Shown here in pieces: positions 20,014 to 30,190 of a DNA stretch of 64,000 nucleotides (its first letter is position 1; each line of letters begins with the position of its first letter). Below the pieces are notes generated by a model. It worked only from the letters and a program-made list of their open reading frames with translations. It made no database searches and had not been told where the DNA came from. The position numbers and the translations under genes are program-made. Source of the DNA: Astropecten irregularis (Eukaryota > Echinodermata > Asteroidea > Paxillosida > Astropectinidae); the NCBI GenBank assembly GCA_963971285.1, contig OZ020244.1, positions 7,316,001 to 7,380,000 of the forward strand, given 5' to 3'.

Positions 20014-20232
20014 ATGTTGGAGCTGTGGATGCAGACGGCGACGCTGATAGCAGTTTTTGCTAATTTGATGTGCTGTTATTTTTTGTTGGAGTATGTTAGA
20101 CTTAAGCGCGGAATTACATACGTGATCTCACCATTGCGAAGTGCTGTCCACAACATGGCAAACGTGGATGAATTCATCGACCAGCTATTGTCTCAAGAGG
20201 GTGCCAAAGAGAAAGCACGGGTACCACTGTAG
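20014..20232 (+). CDS. Small Polinton membrane protein (72 codons)
   Basis: An intact small frame starting 11 bp after the ATPase stop. Residues 6-27 form a hydrophobic helix (TATLIAVFANLMCCYFLLEY), followed by a short charged tail (NVDEFIDQLLSQEG). Small membrane proteins at this place are usual in Polintons. The function is not known. It is the last gene before the terminal-type sequence. Confidence 0.55.
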   Translation: MLELWMQTATLIAVFANLMCCYFLLEYVRLKRGITYVISPLRSAVHNMANVDEFIDQLLSQEGAKEKARVPL

Positions 20233-20520
20233 CTTTAGCCCGTTTCACAATACAGCAAAAAACAAGGGTCCCTTGTCACGAAAACACATCGATGTGAAAA
20301 AATCACAAATCTGAGTAGTGAGAAAGCAATCCATGTCACGAAAAAACAAGGGTCCCTTGTTAAAAATCACCGAGATCCAGACCTCCTCCAAAAAATCACA
20401 TCGATGTTAAAAATCACACGGATGTGTAGTGGGAAAGGATGTGTGAGAAGTTTAACAAGGGACCCTTGCTTTAAGCACAGCACCACGCATGCGCAGGCAT
20501 GGTCAGTACCAGTTATTGTA
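20233..20520. repeat. Terminal-repeat-like end of Polinton alpha
   Basis: Right after the last gene comes sequence built of short repeated motifs: AACAAGGGTCCCTTGT (20260 and 20345, and in part at 20450), GTAGTG.GAAAG, and AAAAATCAC. The inner part (TACAGCAAAAAACAAGGGTCC) matches, in inverse orientation, the start of Polinton beta (28560-28600: GGACCCTCGTTTTTTGCTGTA). That supports these as related terminal inverted repeats. The outer limit is not certain. Confidence 0.6.
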
Positions 20521-21022
20521 TGCAACTTGCGTGAAGTATACAAGTGATATGGTCAGGTACCCAGGTATTGTACTGTGTACTGTGTAAAGATGGTGTCTCC
20601 CACGGAAACCATTTTCATGCTGGTTCGTCTGAACTTTATGAGAGAGAAATGGCACTCAAAGCCCAAGATAAAGCCCTGATCATATCGCTAGAAAAAGCAA
20701 AAGTGGAAAGATTCTGGGACTTTATCTTACATATTCATTTTCATTTCGGTGGTTGTATGAAGTCTTGAAGACGTTGCAAAGTTGAGTTGCAGAAAAAATG
20801 CGATCGGCCTACAAACATGACAAATAATGGTCAGAGTGCGGGACATGAAAGTACGTATCGAGTGCGGAAACTTTTTTTCAATGGTTTTCTTGTATCATTC
20901 GTACCATGTGTCTTATTTCTCCATGTTCGTACAAAATAATGAGTGATACACACTAGCCTAGCCTACACAACACAGGTACATTACCAGCAAACAAGGAGAT
21001 AAACAATTGTATAACCCCTGAC
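20521..21022. other. Spacer between the Polinton alpha end and the hAT element
   Basis: No gene seen. It ends with CCCCTGAC at 21015-21022, the left copy of the hAT target duplication. Confidence 0.5.
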
Positions 21023-21032
21023 CAGTGTTGTA

Positions 21033-21185
21033 GTCAAGACCAGGCAGTCCGAGACCAAGACCGAGACCGAGACCAACAGTCCGAGACCAAGACCAAGACC
21101 AAGACCAGGCCCACTAAAGCAGTCCGAGACCAAGACCAAGACCGAGACCAATAGGCCAAGACCAAGACCAAGACCAAGACCGGAT
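21033..21185. repeat. GAGACCAAGACC subterminal array, left end of hAT
   Basis: A run of GAGACC/AAGACC hexamers with interruptions (CAGTCC) directly inside the left terminus. The same motif fills 28275-28436 at the other end. The symmetric placement suggests transposase-binding subterminal repeats rather than a chance microsatellite. Confidence 0.8.
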
Positions 21186-21540
21186 TTATAAATAACATAG
21201 GTGAATCGCCTTTACATAATGTTGATGTCAAATTGTGGGAGTTAAGCTAGGGTATGCCCATAGAGCTATCTACTTTGATCGGCATGCAGTGACTTCGGCG
21301 CTTTTCAGACATTGGTGAACTTAATGTAAAGCTCAATGAAAATGACAACTCCAAATAGCATTTTGTTCAAATTGTATTTTAATCTTATTTTTCTCCAATA
21401 ACCTGCCCATGCAGACATACACCTCGGCCTCAACAAAAATCGGTGACAACACTCTAAGTTGTCTATAAAATCATGGACAATTTTAAAATAATAAAAGTTG
21501 TGCACTTTCAGTAAAACTTGAGAGATGGTCTATAATAAAT

Positions 21541-23210
21541 GTGACCCAATGGAGCCAAATGAGGAATGTTCCCCAAAAGTCAATTCCGTGTAATCGACGT
21601 CCAAAGTTGCCGAATCGGAAAAAATGACTCCAGAATAAATTTTTGTTTTCTTGTATTTTTGGATTGGTAAAGTATCAAAGATTCACTGCATTCATAATTA
21701 TTACGAAAAAAGTTAAGGAAAATGAGTAAAAAGGAGGTTTTCCAGAACGTGTTTGAAGAGTGTTTCTGTCATCTTTTACAAAATCTGAGGAAAATATCTC
21801 AAAATCTGACCAAGTTCACAGCGCGAATTCGTGCTGATCTGTTGATGTCTGCACGGTGTGTATGGTACCATTCAATCGAGCATTGACTCCTCTTTCTATT
21901 AATAGCAATGACATCATCCTCAGAAACCCCGTTATTCCATATCAATCCATTGAAGTTTGTAAACAAAACACCGTGTGCAAAGCGCAATCACTGTCTAGTT
22001 CGCGACTAGGGCCGCGTCATTCAAATACTTCTCCCTGATTGGACCCAAGCGCGTACTGTTTACTTAGATACGTGATGTAGCACAGCACTCAGCCAATCAC
22101 TGTGCGCGTAGCGCGCCACAGTCGCTAAGCGACATTCGTTCTGTGTGTACACACAGTATCCACATGCACACAATGTAATGCCTACATGTACTGTATACGG
22201 TGCAGTACTAATACTAGTGCAGTAAGCCATAGGCCAGTACAGTGTACATGATGTACACGTAGAAAACAGTGGTTATAAACATTGCAATGGCCGGCAGCGG
22301 TGTTTGTTGCGTGGAATACAGTTCATATTTTTAAGATTAGCCTGATTGTTTTACCGAAACTCGGCAATTACCAAACTCAAAATTGGGTTCCGTAATTGCC
22401 ATTCTTATTTGTTTGTTTTTGTCAAATTGTCAGGGGTAGTTTTGGCTTGTAAAACCGAAGGAAGTTCAATGCCACGCGTTGACACGGTAAATCTCTGCAA
22501 CGGTAGGCCAGTAATAATGTTAAAATACAATTCCCACGCTAAAATCAACAACTGGCCTATACTTGCAGTGGATGTTTTCTGACACAGTTGGGAGCTAAAT
22601 GGAGACGAACATTTCATATTCTACCTTCAACTGCCTGAGGAAATACTGGAGCCATTGGGTTGACTGAGGAAATACAGTGGGCCCAATTTAAAATCTTGTG
22701 ACTCAGTTGAAACAGTGAGAAACTGGGAACATCATCGTTCATTGTTGGTAAAAAACAATGCTGTTATTCATAGTAGTAATGCTAGATTTAAACATGTTTA
22801 CGTATACTTCTTTTTCCAAATAGTAACAGGATTAAAAAAGACAAATTGAAAGTCATTTTATCTTGGAAGGAAACAAAATTTCACAGTTACAAACCCCTCA
22901 ATGTTGATCCAGTATTAGTGCACAAACAACGTACAGAAACATGTTCTGTACATAGGCATACAGCGCTCTGCCGGTCACTGATTGCGACGTGCGCGACGTG
23001 TGTAAACTTTGAAGCCGTTTTTCTCGAAAAGTAATTTCCGGGTCTGAGCACCGCTGCGTTCTCTTTATCGGGTCATAACTTTGGAATGGAATAAGATATG
23101 AAAATAATTTTGGTATCATTGGCAAGCCCATGGATTACTCCTTCTAGTAGTGTATATAACTCAAAAAGTCAAATCTGGGGAACAGTCCTCATTACGCTGC
23201 ATTGGGTCAC
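21541..23210. mobile_element. Nested 1.67-kb TIR element within the hAT
   Basis: The left end GTGACCCAATGGAGCCAAAT and the right end, inverted, GTGACCCAATGCAGCGTAAT share about 50 bp of imperfect similarity that continues through GAGGAATGTTCCCC / GAGGACTGTTCCCC. AAAT flanks both sides (21537-21540 and 23211-23214), a possible 4-bp duplication in AT-rich sequence. No transposase frame inside. Confidence 0.55.
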
Positions 23211-23242
23211 AAATAATGTCCCAAGAACAACATCATGAAATT

Positions 23243-23566
23243 TGCCCCATTACTTTGGAACAAATTTGTTGTTACACATGCATCAGATGTTGGTGAATCA
23301 GTAAATGTTTGTCTGGTACCGCAGGCAATACAATGGACGATTTTAAAATAATAAAAGTTGTGCACTTTCAGTAAAACTAGAGAGTATAGTTCCTATACTA
23401 TTGTACACATCAGGTGTACAAAAAAGCTGAAATAAAGATTAAACTTAAACAAAAAAGCTGAATTTCACACCCCAGCCCATTACTTCGGAACAAACTTGTT
23501 GTTACACATGCTTCAGATGTTGGTGAATCAGTCAATTTTTGTCTGGTACGGCAGGCAATACAGCCT
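23243..23566. repeat. Duplicated block spanning the end of the transposase gene
   Basis: About 93 bp (CCCATTACTT.GGAACAAA then TTGTTGTTACACATGC... to GCAGGCAATACA) occurs at 23243-23335 and again at 23473-23566. The second copy includes the transposase stop codon region (23532-23560). Between them lies a copy of a 45-bp block (TTTTAAAATAATAAAAGTTG and on) also found at 21481-21525. Confidence 0.75.
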
Positions 23567-26500
23567 CATTGCACTTTAGAAACATCAGCATCTGAATTAT
23601 GCGTGATGACAAATTTGCTCTATGTGGACGCATGATGATTCCGCCCCTGCTAAAAACTCGTTCAACAGGGGCACTGGTTGCTGGAACAGGGAGCACTTTT
23701 TTGGTCAGAGCTCTCAGACCTGGGTAGTTTGGGGCGTTATTGTGCCAAAAGGTGATGACGTCATCCTGTAGCATATCACTGTCTTCACTTTTAAGATACC
23801 TATCAAGTTGTGAACGAACAGAGACATCGGACTTGTCCCCACTTTTGGATCTCCTGCGGATGATACTGTACTTGACTAGCAACCGTGGCATTTTCTTTGG
23901 TGGTGCGTCAGGGACGTGGTCCTCTTCACTTGATTCAGACTCATGTAGGGCTACCTGATGATTCTCGTCATAGCCAACAGCCTTCTCAGCTTCTGCGATA
24001 ACCAACTCTGCATGAAAAGAACAATAAGTACAATGTAATTGATGAGGTTATTCAAACTGCATTCTACATAAATTCACGTTCCCCTGAATGTTTTCAATTT
24101 TTGTCCATTGGTCAGTTTTCATGTACAATTTAAAGTGATTTGTGATTAAAAAGCCGAATCCTCTCGTTGGATCCTTATTCACTATACTTCCCAGGTTGCA
24201 TCGTGTAAAATGGGGTGTGATCCCTGGCTATCATGGTGTATCAGGTTTATGGCTTCTGACCAGTGCCCCTGCGTGAACAAAGATAATGACTAATGGGACA
24301 ACCACCAACACAGAGCTGGATAGCTCAGTTGGTAAGAGTGCCGGTACGGTATTCCGGAGGTCGTAGGCTTGAATCCCACTCCAGTCAAGATTTCTTAGTT
24401 CATAATTTCTAATTTAACTGTCCATTTTTGTTGACTTTACAAAAAGCAACACTTTTTTATCACAATACAATCCAATCCATACACATACATACCCTTCAGC
24501 ATGTCTTTCAGTTCTTCTTTCGTGGCATCAGCGTCTTTCTTGACGTGGACATCGGCATCGACCCAATGGAGCTTGAACTGAGGATCCAGAACTGCGGCCA
24601 CCAGAAAGAGATTTTCACAGAATGGCTCATCGTGACTCCCAGCAGTTGGCTCAATCATGTTGCATCGACTGAATATCCCGTGGAAACGTCTCTGAAGACT
24701 CTCAGTCAACGTGTTGATAAGTGGCTTACAACATCTTGCCTTATCTTGCATCTTGAGGAGGTGGCTGTTCAGGTCTAGGATAGTGGGCACAACCAGACTT
24801 ATTGTCACAGATTGATCACCTGGGGAAATAATCACATACATTTGCACTCAGTTAGACAGTTATACCCTCGATGTACAATCCCATGTCATTCATGTTTGTG
24901 CAAAGATTTGAACAATAAACATACATGTACATGTATTTAAGTTAACTTGCATAAAATCTCAAGGGAACAAGCTCAACGTTTGAGTAAAGTATAGTTATGA
25001 GTTATTTAATTTGTACCATTGTTTTACTCCATGAGGGAATGGATTGCATGTTTGACGTAACAGGAGTTTTGAGTTATCAGAGTTTTACTTGTAGAGATTT
25101 CACTGTATGACAAAAGACAAATGATCCCAGTACCTTGAGAAAGTGTTGTTGCATCAGCAAAAGGCTCAAGAACGTCACATAATTCGGTGAGCTGCGTCCA
25201 TTCCCGGGATGTAACAGATGCATATGGAAACTCAGTTGTGTCGCATACTTCAGCCAGGATCTTCTGGTCAAGCCCTTGAACAGACTTCAGTTGGTGGAAT
25301 GTGGAACTCCAACGTGTAGCATTTGCAGCTGGAACTGTGCGGTTTTCACCAAACCTTGATTCAAACCTGAATGTGAATAAAATTTTATTAATGACAACAA
25401 ACAAAATAAGTGAAGAGTCATCCATTCTTTACCAGCAAATCCAAGTGAACAAGACTTGCCTTTCTTTAAACACTGTACTCCTATGAAGAACGCTTGCCAG
25501 CTTGGATGCCTTTGCAATAACTCTTGCTGCAAACTTGGTGTCCTTCATGCCATCGTTGACGACTAGCTGGAGGGTGTGAGCAAAGCAGGAAATCCTTTGC
25601 TTGGAATTCTCATCTAAAGTAGCAGCTACAACTACATCGTCTGCTTCTGGAAGGGTGTTCCACATCTCCTCATCCTCCAATTCTGAGGCCTCCTCATCAA
25701 CTTGGTCATCGTTGTCCTCGTTAGGCTCGTCATCATTCTCTGTTGGAAACCTGACCTAAAGCCAAAAAATGGGCACAATAAATTTGGGGAACGATAAATT
25801 CATGAATGTTCAAAAACAGGCATATCTTATTTAGCATCCACATACTGACAAAGAACCATTTAGGTTGGCACTGGAAACCATACAAGCTTTCTAGATGAGA
25901 CAGGATTCTGGCCAAAAGTCTTTGTTGTAATTATGTCCTACCTTAAATGCTTTCTTGACATTGGAAGCATTGTCTGTCACGATGTACTCCACCTTCCTCT
26001 TGATGTTGAACTCCTCAGTCACATCATCAAACTGCTGGGCAATTCTTTCTCCAGTATGGGAGCCTTTGAAACGCTGGCAACTCAGAAGAATGGAGAGAAG
26101 TGCTCTGCTGCCTGTCTTGGGATTTTCTCCAATGACGTGTGCAGTCACCCCCATGAAGGACCGCATTTTTCGATCGGACCATATGTCAGTGGTGAGTGAG
26201 ACAGAGTCCTGACTTTCCAGGAGTTTCTTCAGAGCATCTTTACCAGCCTCAAATAGATGTGGTATTTTTGTGGAGGTCAAAGTTGAGCGAGCCATCGGTT
26301 GATATCTAAAGGGATAAAAAAAGGTCAATAAATATACAAGACAAATTATTGGCATGGTCTCTGTAAATACTGATTCAGTTTTCAGTTGAATACAAAATTT
26401 TGAAATGGAGGATAGTAAACAGTTTTGAAACTTTAAATATGAAAAAAAGTGTTTGTAGTTGTTGATGTTTATAAACTTCAGATATTAGCCTCGGACATTA

Positions 26501-27655
26501 TTTTAAGAGGGAGCTTCTATCCAGTTTCCCTAAATAACAAACTTTCATGCTGAAGGTCTTTTCACTGAGTGAATCATTTTCAAAATGTTATAACGTAAAT
26601 ATTACCTTGGTTCCATAACCCTGCAAAAGGCCCTGAAGTGAGGGTTCTCCACAGTACAAAGTGGCAAGGAGCACCCTACGATCAGATGCCTCACCAAGGC
26701 TTCTCCTATCGCCTTCTGTCTCGGGTTTTTCATGCTGAACAGCTGAATGGTCCCATCTGATCCTCTGGAGGTTGAGGTAGAAGCACCAGTACCCACTGCA
26801 AAAGATGTGATCTTTTGCTGGTTGGCCACAGTAGTCATCCTTCCTGACTCCAAATACTGTGTGTGTCTGTATAGTATGAACAGAATGGATGAAAGTGAAT
26901 AATTGTTTCTTGTAATGCACCAACTGCATATCATTATCTAGACAATAAACTTTTAACATTATCACATCATTGATTTTATTCCAAATTACTTTTGGTCAAT
27001 GAAATACCAAACTGGCTTATTGAGATTATTTCTGACAAAATCTTATGTGATCATGGTGATCAGCAGACACAGACAGTGCAAAATATGAATAAAAAAAAAT
27101 CATTGTATAATTATTAAATTAGGGGTAAGAAGTTAATATTTTTAATAATAGGCCAACGCTTTTCACTGTAGTGTCCTATGGGCCATGGAAAGCATGAAAA
27201 AGACCCTTAAAGTGAAATTTTTCTATGAGAAAATTGAAGCATTTACTTAGAAAACACTTATAAATTGTCCAGATTAACTTGTTAGTTTCAGGTTTGTGCA
27301 CAGGTTGTCAAGTGTTGGCCTACTCTTGATCTTTCTAATTCGGCCGAAATGCATAAGATCAATAATGAAATGTAAACAAAGACAAGACAGATTTGTGTTG
27401 TTTGGTATGTTGAATTTTGGACAGTAACTTAGCCTTTTAGCTAGGCCTACTATAGTTCTAAAAAACCTACTTCATTGGGTGATGACGCCGCACGTGTTTG
27501 ATGAAGGCAGACGTTGTCCCTGCCTTATCGGTGATGCTGGTTTTCTTAGGGCAAAATACACAAATTGCGACATGTTTCTTCCCCCCCGTTTTTTCATCCA
27601 CGAACTCCTTGTGATCTTTGTAGGCAAAGAGTATGATTGACGAACTAGCAGACAT
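23532..27655 (-). CDS. hAT transposase, BED zinc finger, seven exons, 704 codons
   Basis: Exons on minus: 27655-27471, 26839-26606, 26305-25942, 25755-25460, 25366-25134, 24819-24493, 24007-23532. Lengths sum to 2115 nt and every junction keeps frame. Five introns look GT-AG; intron 4 uses a GC donor (GCAAGT after GAAAG). Exon 1 has the BED finger (CVFC...HVRRHH). Exon 3 carries SLTTDIWSDR with the first catalytic Asp and VTDNASN with the second. Exon 4 has CFAHTLQL, the CxxH region of hATs. Exon 7 ends in the hAT dimerisation domain (VPATSAPVERVFSRGG, LMFLKCN). The enzyme cuts and pastes the element in the nucleus. ATG 27655 is the first in-frame ATG before the finger. No stop or shift is seen, so it may be functional. 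Confidence 0.92.
24246..24402 (+). repeat. tRNA-derived SINE, copy 1 (in a transposase intron)
   Basis: Contains an A box-like TAGCTCAGTTGGTAAGAGTG and a B box-like region (GTAGGCTTGAATCCC), preceded by TATGGCTTCTGAC and followed by CCAGTCAAGATTTCTTAGTTCA. The same arrangement recurs at 40815 and 60625. It lies in the intron between exons 6 and 7 of the hAT transposase. The conserved non-tRNA upstream part argues for a SINE rather than a tRNA gene. Confidence 0.8.
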
Positions 27656-27861
27656 AACTCCAACTTCAACTAGCAAACTAACTTTCTTGCAAAAAGAACC
27701 GCATTAGTCGGTATCACACGCTTCACAAATCAACGTTGAATATACGTGAACAATACACGTGCACGTACGTGTACGACGCTAGAATGGTACCCTGCCAAGT
27801 TCCAGATATGCTAGTATTCTTCACGCGTCTAGTAAGTAGTTACCCGACCACACTGCTGTAC

Positions 27862-27960
27862 GTTTCTTAAACCCTGGCTTGGGCTCAGGCTTCATATGAT
27901 TCATGCAGTTTGCCATTAGAAGTAAAGCCTGAGCCTGAGCCCAAGCCAGGGTTTGAGAAA
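27862..27960. repeat. Hairpin upstream of the hAT transposase
   Basis: TTTCTTAAACCCTGGCTTGG...AGGCTT (27862-27891) is repeated in inverse at 27925-27960, with one extra AGGCTC unit. A 33-bp loop separates the arms. It lies between the right terminus and the transposase start codon; a small MITE or a structural element of the hAT. Confidence 0.75.
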
Positions 27961-28274
27961 CAACCCTGGATGCGGGTACCGGTTGCATCAAAACAAGTCT
28001 TTTTCTTGACGGTAACCAGGGGAAATAGCAATTATGTGGCAACGGCTATAGATCATACGCTAATGCAAGCGGTATGTGCCATAATTATGGGGAGACATAG
28101 CCAATTCAAACGTAGTAGTCGGATTTGTATTGCATGCACATCACGTACGTACGTAACAATACTACGGGACGCACAGTGTACGTGTACGCGCGTAGTATGG
28201 GTCGCTCACATGCGGGTTTCTTGTACATGGATGTAGGCCTATTACGTTAGGTAGGTAACTGTGTTTATTTATTG

Positions 28275-28436
28275 GTCTCGTGCTGGTCTCGGCCCGAAAT
28301 TCCGAGAACGGCAGGTGCGAGACCAAGACCAAGACCAAGACCAGCATTTTTCCCGAGACCATACGTGGTCGAGACCGAGAACACTTCCAAACTGGTCTCG
28401 AGACTGGTCTCGAGACCAAGACCAGTCTCGACGACT
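28275..28436. repeat. GAGACC subterminal array, right end of hAT
   Basis: GAGACCAAGACC and GGTCTCGAGACC units adjoining the right terminus, including inverted pairs (GGTCTCGAGACC is palindromic). Counterpart of 21033-21185. Confidence 0.8.
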
Positions 28437-28453
28437 ACAACACTGCCCCTGAC

Positions 28454-28605
28454 GGCCTGACCTCACACTCAAATGACAAGGGACGTTGGTTACGAACGTA
28501 TGTAGTGTGAAAGTCTGTTAAAAAATCACCAACATCTGAGGCGCTAGACGAATGTCGCCAATAACCAAGGACCCTCGTTTTTTGCTGTAGTGAGAAAGGG
28601 GCTAC
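28454..28605. repeat. Terminal-repeat-like start of Polinton beta
   Basis: Contains GACAAGGGACG, GTAGTGTGAAAG, AAAAAATCACC, and CAAGGACCCTCGTTTTTTGCTGTAGTGAGAAAG in parts, the same motif set as the alpha end but inverted in order. The outermost portion may lie left of the hAT insertion. Confidence 0.55.
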
Positions 28606-28654
28606 AATCGACACAGAGAGACAAGAACAAAAACGAGCCCGTCTGGAGGTAATC

Positions 28655-29034
28655 GTGGCTGGTGTTACAGCCAAAAAATACCTTGGTAAACAACCGACTC
28701 TCGCACAAGTTGACGAGATGACCGATGACGAGGTCTCCAAACACTATGGACGCTATGAGGCGCGCCTTGGGGCCTCAATGACAAAAACGCTCGGAGCTTC
28801 CGCGCTGCAGATGTATGCGCTGTTAGCGGGCAGAGTTTTACCCATTCCACCTGAAAATAGACCCCAGCTTTGTGTCAGACCTCTCCGAAGACCCCTTTGT
28901 TCAGCATGCACTGACGACTGCTTGCTGCGAGCTATATTATCGCTATGGGATGTACCTAGCTCCTCTGACGGCGTCGATGACCACAGCTAAACACTGTCGA
29001 TTTGGAGATCAGGTATCTCCTACAAACACGGAAG
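28655..29034 (+). pseudogene. Polinton small protein, frameshifted
   Basis: The first frame reads KKYLGKQPTLAQVDEMTDDE and RYEARLGASMTKTLGASALQ up to PPENRP. Near 28870 the protein continues in the frame SDLSEDPFVQHALTTACCEL, YRYGMYLAPLTASMTT and an acidic end. Both parts correspond to one Polinton protein I recognise from invertebrate genomes. Helical, no membrane segment evident, function unknown. It is the first gene inside the terminal repeat. Confidence 0.65.
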
Positions 29035-29482
29035 ATGGAGGAGACGACATTGAAATCGATGCCCTCGCAGGAGACGGCCCCGCAAGAGCCTGCCCAGGAG
29101 GCGCCCCCACCAACGCAAGAGAGGGTGACGATTAAAAACCCGAAGAAAGTGCGGCGGCCAGAAAAGCAAAACAAGAAGCACTACTTGAACAGCTTCAAAA
29201 GGCCAAAGAGGGTCTCCGGCCATCTCAAACCGCCCAGCATGCCGAAACCGCTGAAACTGCGCCTGGAACTACGGCTGAGACAGCGACTTTCAATGTGCAG
29301 AGCTCATAGATAGCGTTTGCAGTCCTCGCAGCTGTTGCTGTTGGCGCCGTGCTATATGCGCAAAAGTCCGCGCCCCCTTATATAAATAGAGGCGCGCGGG
29401 CAAAAGCCGCCCCTGTCAGAATCGAAGCAGGGAAAAAAAAGGTACTATTAGACGAAAGGCCTGACCCTTTCCATATGCAATA
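29035..29482 (+). pseudogene. Polinton proline/glutamate-rich protein with membrane segment, frameshifted
   Basis: Starts at ATG 29035 (MEETTLKSMPSQET), with a Pro/Gln/Glu-rich N-terminus followed by KNPKKV. Soon after, near 29150, the frame shifts to a lysine/alanine-rich helix (KAKQEALLEQLQKAKEG). Two stop codons near 29310 precede a hydrophobic helix (AFAVLAAVAVGAVLYAQ) and a basic tail ending near 29482. Likely a single-pass membrane protein of the Polinton particle; function unknown. Confidence 0.55.
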
Positions 29483-29497
29483 ACTCCGGATGTCACC

Positions 29498-29737
29498 ATG
29501 TCTACTCCCAGTACAGAAGGCAAACAGCTTGCCAATTTGGCATACCACTCCGCCGTTGTGAGTGGGCTCGCAATGGGGTACGCCGCACTTGGCAACAAAA
29601 TCACGAAAGGTGCTACGCCAAAATTGGACTTTGTGCCATATGATGTCGGCATGGTCATTCTGGATGTGGGTCTGGCCATGGCCACCAAGGATATGCTCGT
29701 AAAGCAGGGGATACTCCCCGCCGACATATTGAAGTAA
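29498..29737 (+). CDS. Polinton small conserved protein (79 codons), intact
   Basis: ATG at 29498. Alanine/glycine-rich with two mildly hydrophobic helices (LAYHSAVVSGLAMGYAAL and VGMVILDVGLAMATKDMLVK). It matches a short conserved Polinton protein whose core KLDFVPYDVGMV and end GILPADILK I recognise from other marine invertebrates. Unbroken, unlike its neighbours. Possibly a membrane or minor virion component. Confidence 0.65.
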   Translation: MSTPSTEGKQLANLAYHSAVVSGLAMGYAALGNKITKGATPKLDFVPYDVGMVILDVGLAMATKDMLVKQGILPADILK

Positions 29738-29768
29738 ACGCTCTTACTTCTGTATAGCCGCAACAAGA

Positions 29769-30190
29769 TGGCCACTATAGCGATGTTTGTAGGTGGAGCA
29801 TTGGTGAACGCACTCGCGTTCTCAGGGTCAAACTTTCTCTTATCATCGTTAAGCGGTTCCGACGAGGAGCGAAAAAGACATGACAAAACCTTAGAACAGC
29901 TCCAAGCTGCATAGGCCGAATGGTCGCGCAAGCGGGCTGAACGTCTTCACTGGATCAATGAAGAGCTGCGCCGCCAGGGACACGCCGTGCACACTTTCCG
30001 TGATGTTAATGAAGCCATCCGCCAATACAATCTCATCACTGTTGGCAGCGGCGTTGTGCTAGCACAAAAACCGGAACCCAAGCTGTCAGATGTTTACCAA
30101 CCATCGCCGGAGCAATGCGATAGAGAAATCGCCTTTGTAGTCGTGGGACTGGGAGCCACTTCGGTCGCAGCCTATATGCTCATCAAGTGA
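29769..30190 (+). pseudogene. Polinton membrane/coiled-coil protein with one in-frame TAG
   Basis: ATG 29769 opens MATIAMFVGGALVNALAFSG, a hydrophobic start resembling a membrane segment. A charged helix follows (EERKRHDKTLEQLQAA), then an in-frame TAG near 29911, after which the same frame stays open: RLHWINEELRRQG, then LSDVYQPSPEQ, and a final hydrophobic stretch (AFVVVGLGATSVAAYML). One nonsense change is the only visible break. A recurrent Polinton gene of unknown role. Confidence 0.65.

Larger units (their letters stand above)
3300..20520. mobile_element. Polinton/Maverick alpha, degraded, split by nested insertions (4993-15781)
   Basis: Gene content and order fit the right half of a Maverick/Polinton, a family of large virus-like DNA transposons. 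In order it holds two minus-strand genes (3350-4682), a plus-strand gene in two pieces (4692-4992 and 15782-16835), two minus-strand genes (16827-18068), then the major capsid protein, packaging ATPase and a small membrane protein on plus, ending in repeat-rich terminal-type sequence (20233-20520). The split gene is the key evidence that the two blocks are one element. Nearly every gene has a frameshift or stop, often in homopolymers, so it is an old copy. Integrase and polymerase are not in this part; homologous functions lie in the separate piece at 28454-33785. Confidence 0.85.
21023..28445 (-). mobile_element. hAT (Ac-like) DNA transposon, 7.42 kb, with exact 8-bp target duplication
   Basis: Starts CAGTGTTGTAGTC at 21023 and ends GACTACAACACTG at 28445, perfect inverses of hAT type. 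CCCCTGAC occurs immediately outside both ends (21015-21022 and 28446-28453). The 8-bp duplication and CAGTG termini are diagnostic of hAT. Inside are a seven-exon transposase on the minus strand, GAGACC-rich arrays next to both ends, a nested TIR element and a SINE. An unmutated duplication and an unbroken transposase frame suggest recent insertion. Confidence 0.96.

Noticed and set aside
23740..23958. 72-codon plus-strand frame antisense to the hAT transposase
   Set aside because: Shadow of exon 7; the minus strand has the conserved hAT dimerisation motif.
24313..24390. Functional tRNA gene
   Set aside because: A and B boxes are present, but the stems do not close well and the same flanking sequence occurs at two other loci, so it is a SINE.
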